A DNA stretch of 46,592 nucleotides from NCBI RefSeq assembly GCF_008370255.1, contig NZ_SEUI01000007.1:76280-122871 (forward strand), given 5' to 3'. A program made the translations under genes and the position numbers. Within the stretch, counting starts at the first letter, position 1, and every line of letters begins with the position of its first letter. Source of the DNA: Pseudoalteromonas sp. FUC4 (GTDB taxonomy: Bacteria; Pseudomonadota; Gammaproteobacteria; Enterobacterales; Alteromonadaceae). Shown here piece after piece: positions 1 through 9,915 of this stretch. The notes under the pieces were generated by a model, which worked only from the letters and a program-made list of their open reading frames with translations, made no database searches and was not told the origin of the DNA.

Positions 1-818
1 GAGACATTTGCGCTTGAAGCCACAAAACCCTGCCAAGTATGGGGGAGATTTTCAAGTACATCTTGTGCTTGAACTTGACTAGCAAATTCGACAAAACAAC
101 ATGAACCTGTTCCGGTCATCTTCGACGGTGCGTATTTTAGCAACCACTGGAGGGTTTTTTCAACCTCGGGGCAAAGCTTTTTAACTAATGGCTCACAATC
201 GTTGGTCAAAGTATGGTGTTTCCAGTCACCTATTATTTTTGGTGTGTCGCGTTTTAAATCTGGATGTGTAAATATTTTTGCGGTACTTACATGTTGATTT
301 GGGTGTACAACGCAGTACCATTTTTGTTCAAGTTTTACATGGTGTAGTTTTTCACCAATACCGTGCGCTATGGCGCTTTGACCTTGTATGAACACGGGAA
401 CATCTGCCCCTAACTTGAGCCCTAATTGAGCTAGTGTTTCTAGATTTAGTGCCAATTTCCATAACTTATTTAGGGCTAATAAAGTACTTGCAGCGTCAGA
501 TGAACCTCCTCCAACACCGCCCCCCATCGGCAAGCGCTTAATTAAATTTATTTTTACACCCAAAGAGGTTTTACAGTGTGTTTGTAATAATAAAGCCGCT
601 TTATAGATGAGATTATCATTTAGAGGGATGTTTTTAGTATCACCACCGACAGAAATACTCCCATCTGTTGTTAACTCAAAATGCAACTCATCACCAAAAT
701 TTAAAAAAGTAAATAAGGTTTCAAGTTCATGATAGCCATCTTCTCGGCGAGCATTAATATGTAGAAATAAATTGAGTTTTGCCGGGGCAATAAGTGAAAA
801 AGAGGTTTTGTTGTTCAT
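1..818 (-). CDS. ispE: 4-diphosphocytidyl-2-C-methyl-D-erythritol kinase, 3' end cut by the window
   Basis: IspE phosphorylates CDP-methylerythritol in the cytosolic MEP pathway to isoprenoid precursors. The frame opens with ATG at 816-818 and stays open for 272 codons to the window edge. The N-terminus (start MNNKTSFSLIAPAKLNLF, with LHINARREDGYHELETLF soon after) is typical of the family. The GHMP-kinase ATP loop reads PMGGGVGGGSSDAAS near residue 96. The last visible residues (WQGFVASSANV) correspond to the family's C-terminal end, so only about ten residues are probably missing. It follows lolB with 2 bp between lolB's stop and this ATG, so the two are almost certainly co-transcribed. lolB-ispE next to hemA is the usual gammaproteobacterial arrangement. 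Confidence 0.96.
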   Translation of the reverse strand, partial: MNNKTSFSLIAPAKLNLFLHINARREDGYHELETLFTFLNFGDELHFELTTDGSISVGGDTKNIPLNDNLIYKAALLLQTHCKTSLGVKINLIKRLPMGGGVGGGSSDAASTLLALNKLWKLALNLETLAQLGLKLGADVPVFIQGQSAIAHGIGEKLHHVKLEQKWYCVVHPNQHVSTAKIFTHPDLKRDTPKIIGDWKHHTLTNDCEPLVKKLCPEVEKTLQWLLKYAPSKMTGTGSCCFVEFASQVQAQDVLENLPHTWQGFVASSANV

Positions 819-820
819 AC

Positions 821-1429
821 TTATTTAAACTGCCAATCGTATAGTTGAATTTTAATTTTTATTTGTTGGTGCTTTAACGTTAGTTTAGTAGGTAACCAGT
901 AACCAGCGTTTTGTATATAAGTACCATAATCTATTTGCCATTTTTTGCCTGTATTATCAAACCACAATACTTGCTTTGCACGCCCAAGCTCATCAACAAT
1001 TAAACTTTCATCGTTAATAGTGCCTTTGAGCCAGTTATCGGCATTATCAACCGGTAGTGTAAAACCCGTTAATCTTTTTAAAAGCTCTGCAGCGTTAGTA
1101 TCAAAGTATTGTTCACCGTCAAACTCTAATTCAGCACCGTTAGCTGTTTGTTTAAGCGACAAAATACGAGTACCAATAAAAGTAGTCAGTATTAAATTAT
1201 TAGAATTTGTTGTTTGCTGCCAATTTAAGTTTGCAGATTGACGCTCTTGTGGGCTAATAAATGCTAGTTTACCTTCTACTTGCCAAGTTTTTTGAGCAGC
1301 TAAACGTGGTTTCCAATCATCATAAAGTGTTGTTTTTGTATCAATTTGATGAGCACAGCCACCTAAAAACAAAAAAAACATGAATAAAATTAAATATTGT
1401 CGAATCAAATGTTGTTCCTTACTTTCCAT
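821..1429 (-). CDS. lolB: Outer-membrane lipoprotein receptor LolB
   Basis: LolB takes lipoproteins from the periplasmic carrier LolA and inserts them into the outer membrane. The start is set at the ATG at 1427-1429, giving 202 residues, close to the usual length of about 205. The open frame extends 34 codons further upstream but would run into hemA, and it would place extra residues before an otherwise normal signal peptide. The signal peptide has a hydrophobic core (LILFMFFLFLGGC) and a lipobox with the lipidated cysteine at residue 25. Motifs such as WQVEGKLAF and LKGTINDESLIVDELGR fit the LolB fold. It is divergent from hemA, with 62 bp between starts, and runs into ispE. Confidence 0.95.
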   Translation of the reverse strand: MESKEQHLIRQYLILFMFFLFLGGCAHQIDTKTTLYDDWKPRLAAQKTWQVEGKLAFISPQERQSANLNWQQTTNSNNLILTTFIGTRILSLKQTANGAELEFDGEQYFDTNAAELLKRLTGFTLPVDNADNWLKGTINDESLIVDELGRAKQVLWFDNTGKKWQIDYGTYIQNAGYWLPTKLTLKHQQIKIKIQLYDWQFK

Positions 1430-1491
1430 ATTCCGCTGATTTTTGGTAAAATTACTGCCTTTGAAGTAGGGCTCAGCAATATTTGGCAAAT

Positions 1492-2748
1492 ATGACCATA
1501 ATAGCACTAGGTATAAATCACAAAACCGCATCCGTAGAATTACGTGAAAAAGTGGCTTTTTCGCCTGAGCAAATTTCAGAGGCGTTGCAACAATTAAGTG
1601 GCCATGCCGACTTTAATGAAGCGGTTATTGTGTCTACCTGCAATCGAACCGAGATCTATTGTAGCCTCGCTCAGCAAAATTCCCAAACACTGTTGAGCTG
1701 GCTTGCCAGTTTCCATGGTTTGGATGAACATGAACTGAGCAAAAATATTTATTGCTACGAAGATAACGATGCTATTAATCACTTAATGCGCGTGGCGTGT
1801 GGGTTGGATTCTTTAGTGTTGGGTGAACCGCAAATTCTGGGGCAAATAAAGCAATCGTTTTTTAGTGCTAAAAACCACGATGCAGTAGGTGTTACGTTTG
1901 ATAGGTTGTTTCAAAAAACATTTTCGGTAGCGAAACAAGTTAGAACTGAAACCGATATTGGCGCAAGTGCGGTATCGGTTGCGTTTGCTGCAGTCAACTT
2001 GGCAAAGCATATTTATGGCAAACTTGATAAGACCAATGTGTTATTAATTGGCGCAGGTGAAACCATTGAATTGGTTGCTAAACATTTATACCAAAATGAG
2101 CCTCAAAATATCACTGTTGCAAATAGAACTATTGAGCGAGCTCGTAATTTAGCTGACGAAGTGTCGGCAGATGTGATTGCTTTGGCGCAATTGCCTGAGC
2201 GTTTGCATAAAGCCGATATAGTGATTAGTTCTACAGCCAGCACTCTGCCTATTATTGGTAAAGGGGTGGTTGAGCAGGCGCTAAAGCAGCGACGTCACAA
2301 ACCTATGCTATTTATAGATATAGCGGTTCCGCGTGATATAGAAAGCCAAGTTGGGGAGCTAGATGCTGCCTATTTATATTCCGTTGATGACTTACAAACC
2401 ATTGTAAGCGAGAATATGGCAGCGCGCGAGCAAGCTGCACAGCAAGCGCAAATAATTATTACTGAACGCACCAAAGAATTTGCAATGTGGATGCGTTCAC
2501 TCGATTCGGTAGATTTAATCCGCCATTATCGAAACGATGTACAAACAATTAAGTCTGAACTTGTAGAGCGTGCTGTTAGTCAGCTAAATACAGGTAAAGA
2601 TGCAGAAAAAATTATATTAGAGCTCGCCAATAAATTAACCAATCGCTTAATGCACGCGCCTACCCGTGCAATACAAGATGCAGCGAAAAAAGGTGAAGTG
2701 GCGCAGCTAAACCAGTTGAAAAAAATGTTAGGTATTGATCAGGAATAA
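1492..2748 (+). CDS. hemA: Glutamyl-tRNA reductase
   Basis: HemA reduces glutamyl-tRNA(Glu) to glutamate-1-semialdehyde with NADPH, the first committed step of tetrapyrrole (heme) synthesis by the C5 route. ATG 1492 gives a 418-residue protein starting MTIIALGINHKTASVELRE, which matches the family start; a TTG at 1483 in the same frame would add three residues and is unlikely. The catalytic cysteine is C50 in STCNRTEIYC. The NADPH-binding glycine motif LLIGAGE is at about residues 184-190, and the C-terminal dimerisation domain follows. It heads the hemA-prfA-prmC cluster, with 7 bp to prfA. Its substrate is charged tRNA-Glu, which the array at 45122-46350 encodes; a regulatory link is only a thought. 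Confidence 0.98.
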   Translation: MTIIALGINHKTASVELREKVAFSPEQISEALQQLSGHADFNEAVIVSTCNRTEIYCSLAQQNSQTLLSWLASFHGLDEHELSKNIYCYEDNDAINHLMRVACGLDSLVLGEPQILGQIKQSFFSAKNHDAVGVTFDRLFQKTFSVAKQVRTETDIGASAVSVAFAAVNLAKHIYGKLDKTNVLLIGAGETIELVAKHLYQNEPQNITVANRTIERARNLADEVSADVIALAQLPERLHKADIVISSTASTLPIIGKGVVEQALKQRRHKPMLFIDIAVPRDIESQVGELDAAYLYSVDDLQTIVSENMAAREQAAQQAQIIITERTKEFAMWMRSLDSVDLIRHYRNDVQTIKSELVERAVSQLNTGKDAEKIILELANKLTNRLMHAPTRAIQDAAKKGEVAQLNQLKKMLGIDQE

Positions 2749-2755
2749 CCGTTAA

Positions 2756-3841
2756 ATGAAAGAGTCTGTTTATAATAAATTAGAAACCTTAGTAGAGCGT
2801 TACGAAGAAGTACAAGCGCTGCTAAGCGACCCGTCGGTCATTAGTGATCAAAACCGTTTTCGTGCGCTTTCAAAAGAGTATTCTGAGCTTGAAGAGATTG
2901 TAAAAACGTTTTTAAACTATAAAGAAACGCAAGACGATTTAGCCAGTGCAGAAGAAATGCTTAAAGATTCTGACCCTGAAATGCGTGAAATGGCGCAAGA
3001 AGAATATAAAGAAGCAAAAGCACAAATACTAGTGATTGAAGATCAAATTCAAGTATTAATGTTGCCAAAAGATCCGAGAGATAACAACAACGTGTTTGTT
3101 GAGGTACGTGCAGGGACGGGCGGCGATGAAGCGGCTATCTTTGCTGGTGATTTATTCCGTATGTACAGCCGCTACGCAGAAAATAAAAAATGGAAAGTAG
3201 AAGTTGTAAGCACCAATGAAGGTGAGCATGGCGGTTACAAAGAAGTTATTGCCAATATTAGTGGTGAAGGCGTTTACGGCCAATTAAAGTTTGAATCAGG
3301 CGTACACCGCGTACAGCGTGTGCCTGAGACTGAATCACAAGGTCGTGTTCATACCTCAGCCTGTACTGTTGCTGTTATGGCAGAAGTACCGGAAGCTGAA
3401 GCGATACAAATTAATACAGCCGATTTAAAAGTTGATACATTTCGCGCATCAGGCGCAGGTGGTCAGCACGTAAATAAAACTGATTCTGCTATTCGACTTA
3501 CACATATACCTACCGGTGTTGTGGTTGAGTGTCAGGATCAGCGTTCGCAGCATAAAAACCGCGCTAAAGCGATGTCAGTACTTGCAGCTCGACTGCAACA
3601 AGCTGAAGATGAAAAACGCCATGCGGCAGAAGCTTCTGAACGTCGTGACTTGGTAGGTAGTGGCGATCGTTCTGAGCGTATTCGTACTTATAACTACCCG
3701 CAAGGTCGTATTACCGATCACCGTATTAACTTAACACTTTATCGTTTAAACGAAGTGGTAGCCGGTGATTTAAGTGCGATTATTGACCCATTAATGCAAG
3801 AGCATCAAGCTGACTTACTTGCGGCCATGGGCGACGAGTAA
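2756..3841 (+). CDS. prfA: Peptide chain release factor 1
   Basis: RF1 recognises UAA and UAG stop codons and triggers release of the finished peptide on the ribosome. The 361-residue protein has the universal GGQ motif at residues 235-237 in [15 protein letters not shown]. The stop-codon-reading PxT tripeptide at 190-192 is PET, where E. coli has PAT; the middle position varies naturally, so this is not a defect. The N-terminal helical domain covers about 1-100. The next gene, prmC, methylates the GGQ glutamine and begins 2 bp after this stop codon, which is the standard functional pairing. Confidence 0.98.
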   Translation: MKESVYNKLETLVERYEEVQALLSDPSVISDQNRFRALSKEYSELEEIVKTFLNYKETQDDLASAEEMLKDSDPEMREMAQEEYKEAKAQILVIEDQIQVLMLPKDPRDNNNVFVEVRAGTGGDEAAIFAGDLFRMYSRYAENKKWKVEVVSTNEGEHGGYKEVIANISGEGVYGQLKFESGVHRVQRVPETESQGRVHTSACTVAVMAEVPEAEAIQINTADLKVDTFRASGAGGQHVNKTDSAIRLTHIPTGVVVECQDQRSQHKNRAKAMSVLAARLQQAEDEKRHAAEASERRDLVGSGDRSERIRTYNYPQGRITDHRINLTLYRLNEVVAGDLSAIIDPLMQEHQADLLAAMGDE

Positions 3842-3843
3842 TT

Positions 3844-4683
3844 GTGGCTCACACTCTTGAACAAGCAATTGCTGCAGGTGCTGATTTATTAGCATCTAGC
3901 AGCGAAAGTGCTAAATTAGATGCACAAGTTTTACTCCTTCATATTCTTCAAAAACCTCACAGTTACCTTTTTACTTGGCCAGAACATGCGCTTAGTGATG
4001 AGCAACAATCGCAATTTAATGTATTTATTCAAAGACGTTTAAAAGGTGAACCCGTAGCCCATATAACTGGACTGCGTGAATTTTGGAGCTTATCGCTTGA
4101 AGTTAACTCAATGACCCTAATACCTCGACCAGATACCGAAACGTTAGTAGAACAAGCACTTGAAGTGGCTGTATCTACGACAGCTAGAGTACTTGATTTA
4201 GGCACAGGTACTGGTGCAATTGCGTTAGCACTGGGCAGTGAAATGCCTAACTGGCAAATTACGGCTGTAGATAGAGTAAGCGATGCTGTTGCACTTGCTA
4301 CACGTAATCAGCAGCGATTGGCGATTAATAACGTGCACGTTAAACAAAGTAACTGGTTTAGTGAGTTGCATGGCGAAAAATTCAATTTAATTGTCACTAA
4401 CCCTCCTTATATAGAAAGTAGCGATATACATTTAAATCAGGGTGATGTGCGCTTTGAGCCTTTGTCGGCCTTAGTGGCTGATGATTGCGGAATGTCTGAT
4501 ATTAAACAAATAATTACACAATCACGTGACTATTTGTTATCTAATGGCTATCTTTTAATAGAACACGGTTTTGAGCAAGGTGCAGCTGTTCGTCATTTCT
4601 TTGAAAAAATGGCGTTTGTTAATATTAAAACAGTGAAAGACCTTGGTAATAATGACCGTGTAACACTTGCACAGTGGCCCTAA
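3844..4683 (+). CDS. prmC: Release factor glutamine N5-methyltransferase PrmC
   Basis: PrmC uses S-adenosylmethionine to methylate the glutamine of the GGQ motif in RF1 and RF2, raising termination efficiency. The 279-residue protein has an N-terminal helical domain (1-80) that binds the release factor. The SAM-binding loop is DLGTGTGAIAL at about 118-128, and the catalytic NPPY motif is at 186-189. The start is GTG at 3844, only 2 bp after the prfA stop, so translation is probably coupled. Length and position match E. coli prmC. Confidence 0.97.
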   Translation: MAHTLEQAIAAGADLLASSSESAKLDAQVLLLHILQKPHSYLFTWPEHALSDEQQSQFNVFIQRRLKGEPVAHITGLREFWSLSLEVNSMTLIPRPDTETLVEQALEVAVSTTARVLDLGTGTGAIALALGSEMPNWQITAVDRVSDAVALATRNQQRLAINNVHVKQSNWFSELHGEKFNLIVTNPPYIESSDIHLNQGDVRFEPLSALVADDCGMSDIKQIITQSRDYLLSNGYLLIEHGFEQGAAVRHFFEKMAFVNIKTVKDLGNNDRVTLAQWP

Positions 4684-4737
4684 AGAATAATAATTGCTTA
4701 CTAGTGCGTTAAATAATGCCATGAAGGAATTTCGACT

Positions 4738-6282
4738 ATGATGGGTGATTTTTTATTTTCAGATGAGCCAGAAGAGACAATCGATGAGATTGAGCACGGT
4801 ACCTGGAAAGTATTAATTGTTGATGACGAACCTGAAGTTCATGCTGTTACAAAACTAGCGTTGAGTGATTTTGAGTTTCAAAATAAACGCTTAGAATTTA
4901 TCAGTGCTTATTCGGGTGCTGAAGCCAAAGAGCTCATAAAAGAGCATCCAGATGCAGCAATTGTGCTACTTGATGTAGTAATGGAAACCGATGATGCCGG
5001 TTTGCAAGTTGCGAAGTTTATTCGCGAAGAGGCTAAAAATAATCATATACGGATTATTTTAAGAACAGGGCAGCCTGGACAGGCTCCTGAGCGCCAAGTA
5101 ATTATTAATTATGACATTAACGATTACAAATCAAAGACAGAGCTGACCGCTCAAAAACTATTTACTGTAATTATGTCGAGCTTACGCTCGTACCGCGATA
5201 TTATTTCAATAGAGCAGTCACGTGAAGGGCTTGAAAAAATAATTATAGCGTCTCGCGATATATTCTCAGCTCATTCAATAGAAAACTTTATTGAAGGCGT
5301 TATGCAGCAATTAACATCCTTATTAGGTATTGCTGATCAAGCCATGTATGCAACTACTTTAGTTGCGCAAAATCCTGAAACACAAAATAATAAAAAATTA
5401 ATTGTTTGCTCGGGTACCGGTGACTTTGAAAAAAGTGAAGGTAAAGAGCTCGATGAGGTATTACAAGCTGAACAGTTAAGTGCATGTCATCAGGCGCTTA
5501 ATGAAAAAAGTATTATTTATAAAGATAACTACTTATTCGCGTATTGTAGCAGTGAGTACAATCATAATTCGATGCTATTTATATCAGGTATTCCAAGGGA
5601 TTTAACGGATACTCAGCGTCATTTAATTAAGATTTTCTCTCAAAACGTGCAACTCGCATTTGAAAATGTACAACTTCAGTCTGAAATAGAAGCAACTCAA
5701 CAAGAGCTTGTATATAGGTTAAGTGAAGCCGTTGAGCAGCGCTCAACCGAGACGGGTAATCATGTTAAGCGTGTAGCACATATTTGTCATATTTTAGCGC
5801 AGGGCTATGGTTTATCTAAGCATGATGCTGATTTAGTGAGGTTGGCGTCGCCTCTTCATGATGTAGGTAAAGTGGGCATTCCGGATGCGGTATTAAACAA
5901 GCCTGCAAAGTTAGACGCCCAAGAGTGGGAAGTGATGAAAACCCATACTGATAAAGGCTATACTATTTTAAAAGATTCGCCGCACGAAATTGTCAGTGCA
6001 GGTGCCATTATTGCAAAAGAGCATCACGAAAAGTGGGATGGTTCTGGGTATCCTCAAGGCTTAAAAGGTGAAAGCATTAATGTTTTTGGTCGAATAGTTG
6101 CTTTAGCTGACGTATATGATGCACTTAGACATAAACGCTGTTATAAAGAGCCTTGGACACTACAAAATGTGGTAGACGAAATTAACACGCAAAAAGGGAC
6201 TCATTTTGAGCCTAAACTTGTAGATGTTTTTAACGAGAAACTTGATGAATTAGAAACGGTATTAAGCCGTTTTCCAGACTAA
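4738..6282 (+). CDS. Response regulator with DUF3369 and HD-GYP c-di-GMP phosphodiesterase domain
   Basis: The 514-residue protein has three parts. A receiver domain at about 24-150 has an acidic pocket (D29, D30), phosphoacceptor D79 in IVLLDVVM, and a conserved lysine near 131-133. A GAF-like DUF3369 sensor segment occupies about 165-315. An HD-GYP domain at about 325-500 shows HDVGKVGIP (H374, D375) and HHEKWDGSGYPQG at 429-441. Active HD-GYP domains hydrolyse the second messenger c-di-GMP, and all the expected motifs are present, so it is probably an active enzyme controlled by phosphorylation. No histidine kinase is adjacent. It sits between prmC and sirB2, inside a cluster that normally lacks it. 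An AAGGA ribosome-binding site precedes ATG 4738; an ATG at 4741 is an alternative. Confidence 0.93.
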   Translation: MMGDFLFSDEPEETIDEIEHGTWKVLIVDDEPEVHAVTKLALSDFEFQNKRLEFISAYSGAEAKELIKEHPDAAIVLLDVVMETDDAGLQVAKFIREEAKNNHIRIILRTGQPGQAPERQVIINYDINDYKSKTELTAQKLFTVIMSSLRSYRDIISIEQSREGLEKIIIASRDIFSAHSIENFIEGVMQQLTSLLGIADQAMYATTLVAQNPETQNNKKLIVCSGTGDFEKSEGKELDEVLQAEQLSACHQALNEKSIIYKDNYLFAYCSSEYNHNSMLFISGIPRDLTDTQRHLIKIFSQNVQLAFENVQLQSEIEATQQELVYRLSEAVEQRSTETGNHVKRVAHICHILAQGYGLSKHDADLVRLASPLHDVGKVGIPDAVLNKPAKLDAQEWEVMKTHTDKGYTILKDSPHEIVSAGAIIAKEHHEKWDGSGYPQGLKGESINVFGRIVALADVYDALRHKRCYKEPWTLQNVVDEINTQKGTHFEPKLVDVFNEKLDELETVLSRFPD

Positions 6283-6310
6283 AATATTTTTAATAGAAGT
6301 TTAGGGGCAT

Positions 6311-6685
6311 ATGGATTATTTAGCAGTAAAGCACTCACACATGGCGATTGCGATGTTAAGTGTGATTTTATTTTATGTTCGCGCATTTTCGCGAATGGGT
6401 AGTGGTAAATTAGCGAAAAATAAAGTGGTAATGATTGGCAGTCACAGCATAGATACGTTGTTGTTAGTGTCCGCACTTACGCTTATATTTATGGCAAAAA
6501 TAAACCCGTTTGAACAATATTGGCTATTAGAAAAAATAGTATTAGTGGTTATATATATTGGCATTGGGGCTAAAAGCGCCAGACAAACTAAAATGGCGGC
6601 TAAAGTTGCTTACGTTTTAGTTAACACTGCTGTTATTTTAGCGATAGGTTATTTAGCGACGTCTAAATCAACTTTTTTGCTTTAA
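6311..6685 (+). CDS. sirB2: SirB2 family membrane protein
   Basis: A 124-residue integral membrane protein of the SirB2 (YchQ) family, with about four transmembrane segments (roughly 8-28, 48-66, 74-92 and 100-118). The family pattern KHSHMAIAMLSVILFYVRAF and the MIGSHSIDT segment are visible. Its molecular function is not established. The family is classically found between prmC and sirB1, and here it follows the inserted HD-GYP gene. An AGGGG ribosome-binding site precedes the ATG at 6311. Confidence 0.9.
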   Translation: MDYLAVKHSHMAIAMLSVILFYVRAFSRMGSGKLAKNKVVMIGSHSIDTLLLVSALTLIFMAKINPFEQYWLLEKIVLVVIYIGIGAKSARQTKMAAKVAYVLVNTAVILAIGYLATSKSTFLL

Positions 6686-6699
6686 GTAATATCTGACTA

Positions 6700-6732
6700 T
6701 TTGAGCTTTATAGTTGTTTTGTAAAGCTCAAA
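6700..6732. promoter_or_regulatory. Perfect 11-bp inverted repeat in the sirB2-sirB1 gap
   Basis: TTTGAGCTTTA at 6700-6710 pairs exactly with TAAAGCTCAAA at 6722-6732 around an 11-nt loop. No T-run follows, so it is a poor intrinsic terminator. In the RNA it could be a stability or attenuation element; on DNA it could be an operator. The sirB2-sirB1 gap is 149 bp, long for this cluster, so a promoter for the downstream part may also lie here. Function is inferred only. Confidence 0.45.
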
Positions 6733-6834
6733 TACAACTCCCTCTTATAAAACATTCAAAAATACCTCTATATTGGTATATAGCTTTAAAGTTAGGTAAA
6801 CTACGCCTTCGTTTTCTAAAATGTTGCAGTATTA

Positions 6835-7662
6835 ATGACTACCCTCGGGTTTGATGAACACGATGAATCTTATCTTGATGATGCTTACGATGAATTTACG
6901 CCTCCAGCGATTTATCGCTGTATTAAAGCAGAATCAAAATGGGACCCTCAGATAGATTTAACACCATGTTATGAAACTTTAACTGACTTTGAGCAGCAAA
7001 TTTCAGCGCTGTGTTTAAAAGTGAGTGATGAGCACGATCGCCTCGAAAAATTATTAGATATGTTTTACAGTGGTTGGCTATTTAGTGCATCAGGTTTAAA
7101 AGTGCCTGAATATAAATTAAATACATTAAGCTATACGCTTTCTATGCGCAGTGGTTCACCTACAACACTGGCAATTATACTTTGTCATTTTTTACAACAA
7201 GCTAACTGTGACGCGAATCTTAGTCTTACCCAAGGTGATGTTGGCGTACATGTGGCGATTAGTGACGAAGAAGGCTACATAATAGAGCCAAGCAGTGGAC
7301 AACAAAGTTGGTATATTATCCCTGAAAACGCAGATGAAGATGATGGTCAAGAGCAAGAGCCACTAGAACTGATTTTTGATGACGAAGTATATAAGTTATT
7401 TTTAGCTCAGCAAAAATGGTCTTTCATTAGCGAAAACAAATTTGGTCATGCTTTAACCTGTGTAGAGATGCTAATGGAGTTAATAGGCGACGACCCGTAT
7501 GAGAGACGCGACAGAGGTTACTTATTAAATCAGCTCGGTTGCCCTAAAATGGCACGTGATGATTTACAGTTTTTTATAGATGAGTGTCCGGACGATCCTG
7601 CAATAGAGATAATTCAGCACCAAATAGAAGAACTAGAAGATAATAATAAAACACACCATTAA
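6835..7662 (+). CDS. sirB1: SirB1 family transglutaminase-like/TPR protein
   Basis: A 275-residue soluble protein of the SirB1 (YchA) family. The N-terminal two thirds carry the transglutaminase-like region, with RSGSPTTLAIILCHFLQQANCDANLSLTQ resembling the segment that usually reads RxGxxxSLxxxxxxxA. The C-terminal part (GHALTCVEMLMELIGDDPYERRDRGYLLNQLGC) is the TPR-like tail. The protein is unusually acidic at its start (DEHDESYLDDAYDE). The family's biochemical role is unknown. ATG 6835 follows a 149-bp gap, and the gene ends 14 bp before the DUF819 gene. Confidence 0.88.
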   Translation: MTTLGFDEHDESYLDDAYDEFTPPAIYRCIKAESKWDPQIDLTPCYETLTDFEQQISALCLKVSDEHDRLEKLLDMFYSGWLFSASGLKVPEYKLNTLSYTLSMRSGSPTTLAIILCHFLQQANCDANLSLTQGDVGVHVAISDEEGYIIEPSSGQQSWYIIPENADEDDGQEQEPLELIFDDEVYKLFLAQQKWSFISENKFGHALTCVEMLMELIGDDPYERRDRGYLLNQLGCPKMARDDLQFFIDECPDDPAIEIIQHQIEELEDNNKTHH

Positions 7663-7676
7663 GAATAGGAATAACT

Positions 7677-8930
7677 ATGGCTGACACCCACACTGCATTA
7701 ATTACAAATGATGCTGTTGTACTTGGTTTACTTGCTATAATTTTGGGGTTTATATTTAAAACCTCAAGTAGTGAAAACCCAAAACTAAAAGCATTTTACA
7801 AATACGTACCGGCATTACTGCTGTGTTACTTTCTACCTTCGCTATTAAATACCTTTGGTATTGTAGATGGCCATAGCTCAAACGTTTATTACGTTGCATC
7901 ACGCTACTTATTACCAGCGTGTTTAATATTACTCACTATTAGTATTGATTTAAAAGCAATTTTAAATCTAGGTCCTAAAGCACTTATTATGTTTTTAGTG
8001 GGCACACTCGGTATTGTAATCGGTGGGCCGCTATCTATTTTGGTCGTGAGTGTATTTAATCCTGATTTAGTGGGCGGTCACGGCCCTGAAGCAGTTTGGC
8101 GCGGTATGACGACTGTTGCTGGCAGTTGGATTGGCGGTGGCGCCAACCAAGCCTCAATGAAAGAGATGTTTGAAGTAGGCGGCGATATATTTTCAGTTAT
8201 GGTAACTGTAGATGTAATTGTGGCAAATATTTGGATGGCTGTTTTGTTATTAATGGCAGCTAATCATAAAAAAATTGATGCTGCTACTGGTGCCGATACG
8301 ACAGCGATTGAAGATCTAAAAAACCGCGTTGAAAAGTACCATGCAGAACATGCGCGTATGCCAACTCTTAATGACTATATGACCATTATTGCAATTGCAT
8401 TTGGTATTACTGGTTTGGCCCATTTTTGCGCTGACTTTTTAGGGCCGTTTTTCGAAAATAACTATGCCTGGGCTAAAGAGTACAGTTTAAACAGTAAGTT
8501 CTTTTGGTTAATTGTTATTTCAACCACTATTGGTATTAGTTTGTCATTTACTAAAGTAAGACAAATTGAAGCCTTTGGTGCATCAAAAGTAGCTTCAAGT
8601 TTTTTATATATTTTAGTTGCCTCAATTGGTTTACACATGAACGTAACCGCTATATTTAGTAACCCAGGGTTATTTTTGATTGGTGGTATATGGATGCTAA
8701 CCCATGCAAGCTTAATGCTTATTGTGGCAAAGTTAATTAAAGCGCCTTTATTTTATATGGCAGTAGGTTCACAAGCTAATGTGGGCGGTGCTGCATCTGC
8801 CCCTGTCGTTGCATCAGCGTTTCATCCGTCGCTTGCACCGGTTGGTGTATTGCTTGCGGTACTTGGCTATGGTGTGGGTACTTACATGGCTTATATTTGT
8901 GGATTAATGATGCAAGCAGTTGCACCTTAA
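7677..8930 (+). CDS. DUF819 family integral membrane protein
   Basis: A 417-residue polytopic membrane protein with about ten hydrophobic segments. Family-typical glycine-rich motifs include GGHGPEAVWRGMTTVAGSWIG continuing GGGANQASMKEMF, and near the C-terminus QANVGGAASAPVVASAFHP. DUF819 proteins are often described as putative transporters related in fold to sodium-dependent carriers, but substrates are not known. It begins 14 bp after sirB1, has a good ribosome-binding site (AGGAATAACT), and ends 9 bp before kdsA, so it is co-transcribed with the LPS gene kdsA. It is not part of this cluster in E. coli. Confidence 0.88.
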   Translation: MADTHTALITNDAVVLGLLAIILGFIFKTSSSENPKLKAFYKYVPALLLCYFLPSLLNTFGIVDGHSSNVYYVASRYLLPACLILLTISIDLKAILNLGPKALIMFLVGTLGIVIGGPLSILVVSVFNPDLVGGHGPEAVWRGMTTVAGSWIGGGANQASMKEMFEVGGDIFSVMVTVDVIVANIWMAVLLLMAANHKKIDAATGADTTAIEDLKNRVEKYHAEHARMPTLNDYMTIIAIAFGITGLAHFCADFLGPFFENNYAWAKEYSLNSKFFWLIVISTTIGISLSFTKVRQIEAFGASKVASSFLYILVASIGLHMNVTAIFSNPGLFLIGGIWMLTHASLMLIVAKLIKAPLFYMAVGSQANVGGAASAPVVASAFHPSLAPVGVLLAVLGYGVGTYMAYICGLMMQAVAP

Positions 8931-8939
8931 GGAATTTAA

Positions 8940-9794
<855 letters not shown>

Positions 9795-9812
9795 TTAAGC
9801 ATAATGTTTATT

Positions 9813-9838
9813 AAAAAGCGACTCAGGTCGCTTTTTTT
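9813..9838 (+). terminator. Intrinsic terminator after kdsA
   Basis: AAAAAGCGAC (9813-9822) pairs perfectly with GTCGCTTTTT (9827-9836) across a TCAG loop, and the T-run continues. It lies 18 bp after the kdsA stop and closes the hemA-kdsA cluster. Confidence 0.93.
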
Positions 9839-9915
9839 ATGCCTTTAATATACACAAACTTATATGATGTATATAATCTCACGCATAAGAAAAACTAATT
9901 CTAAGCTTGGTTATT

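Noticed and set aside
945..1241. Plus-strand 98-codon frame opposite lolB
   Set aside because: It lies entirely antisense to a well-supported gene and has no recognisable features.
1483..1491. TTG start for HemA three codons upstream
   Set aside because: ATG 1492 gives the family-typical MT[IL][LI]ALGINHKTA start.
1430..1531. 34-codon N-terminal extension of LolB
   Set aside because: It would overlap hemA and spoil a normal lipoprotein signal peptide that begins at ATG 1429.
2756..3841. Defective stop-codon-recognition motif in RF1 (PET instead of PAT)
   Set aside because: PxT is the conserved pattern, and PET occurs in normal RF1 proteins.
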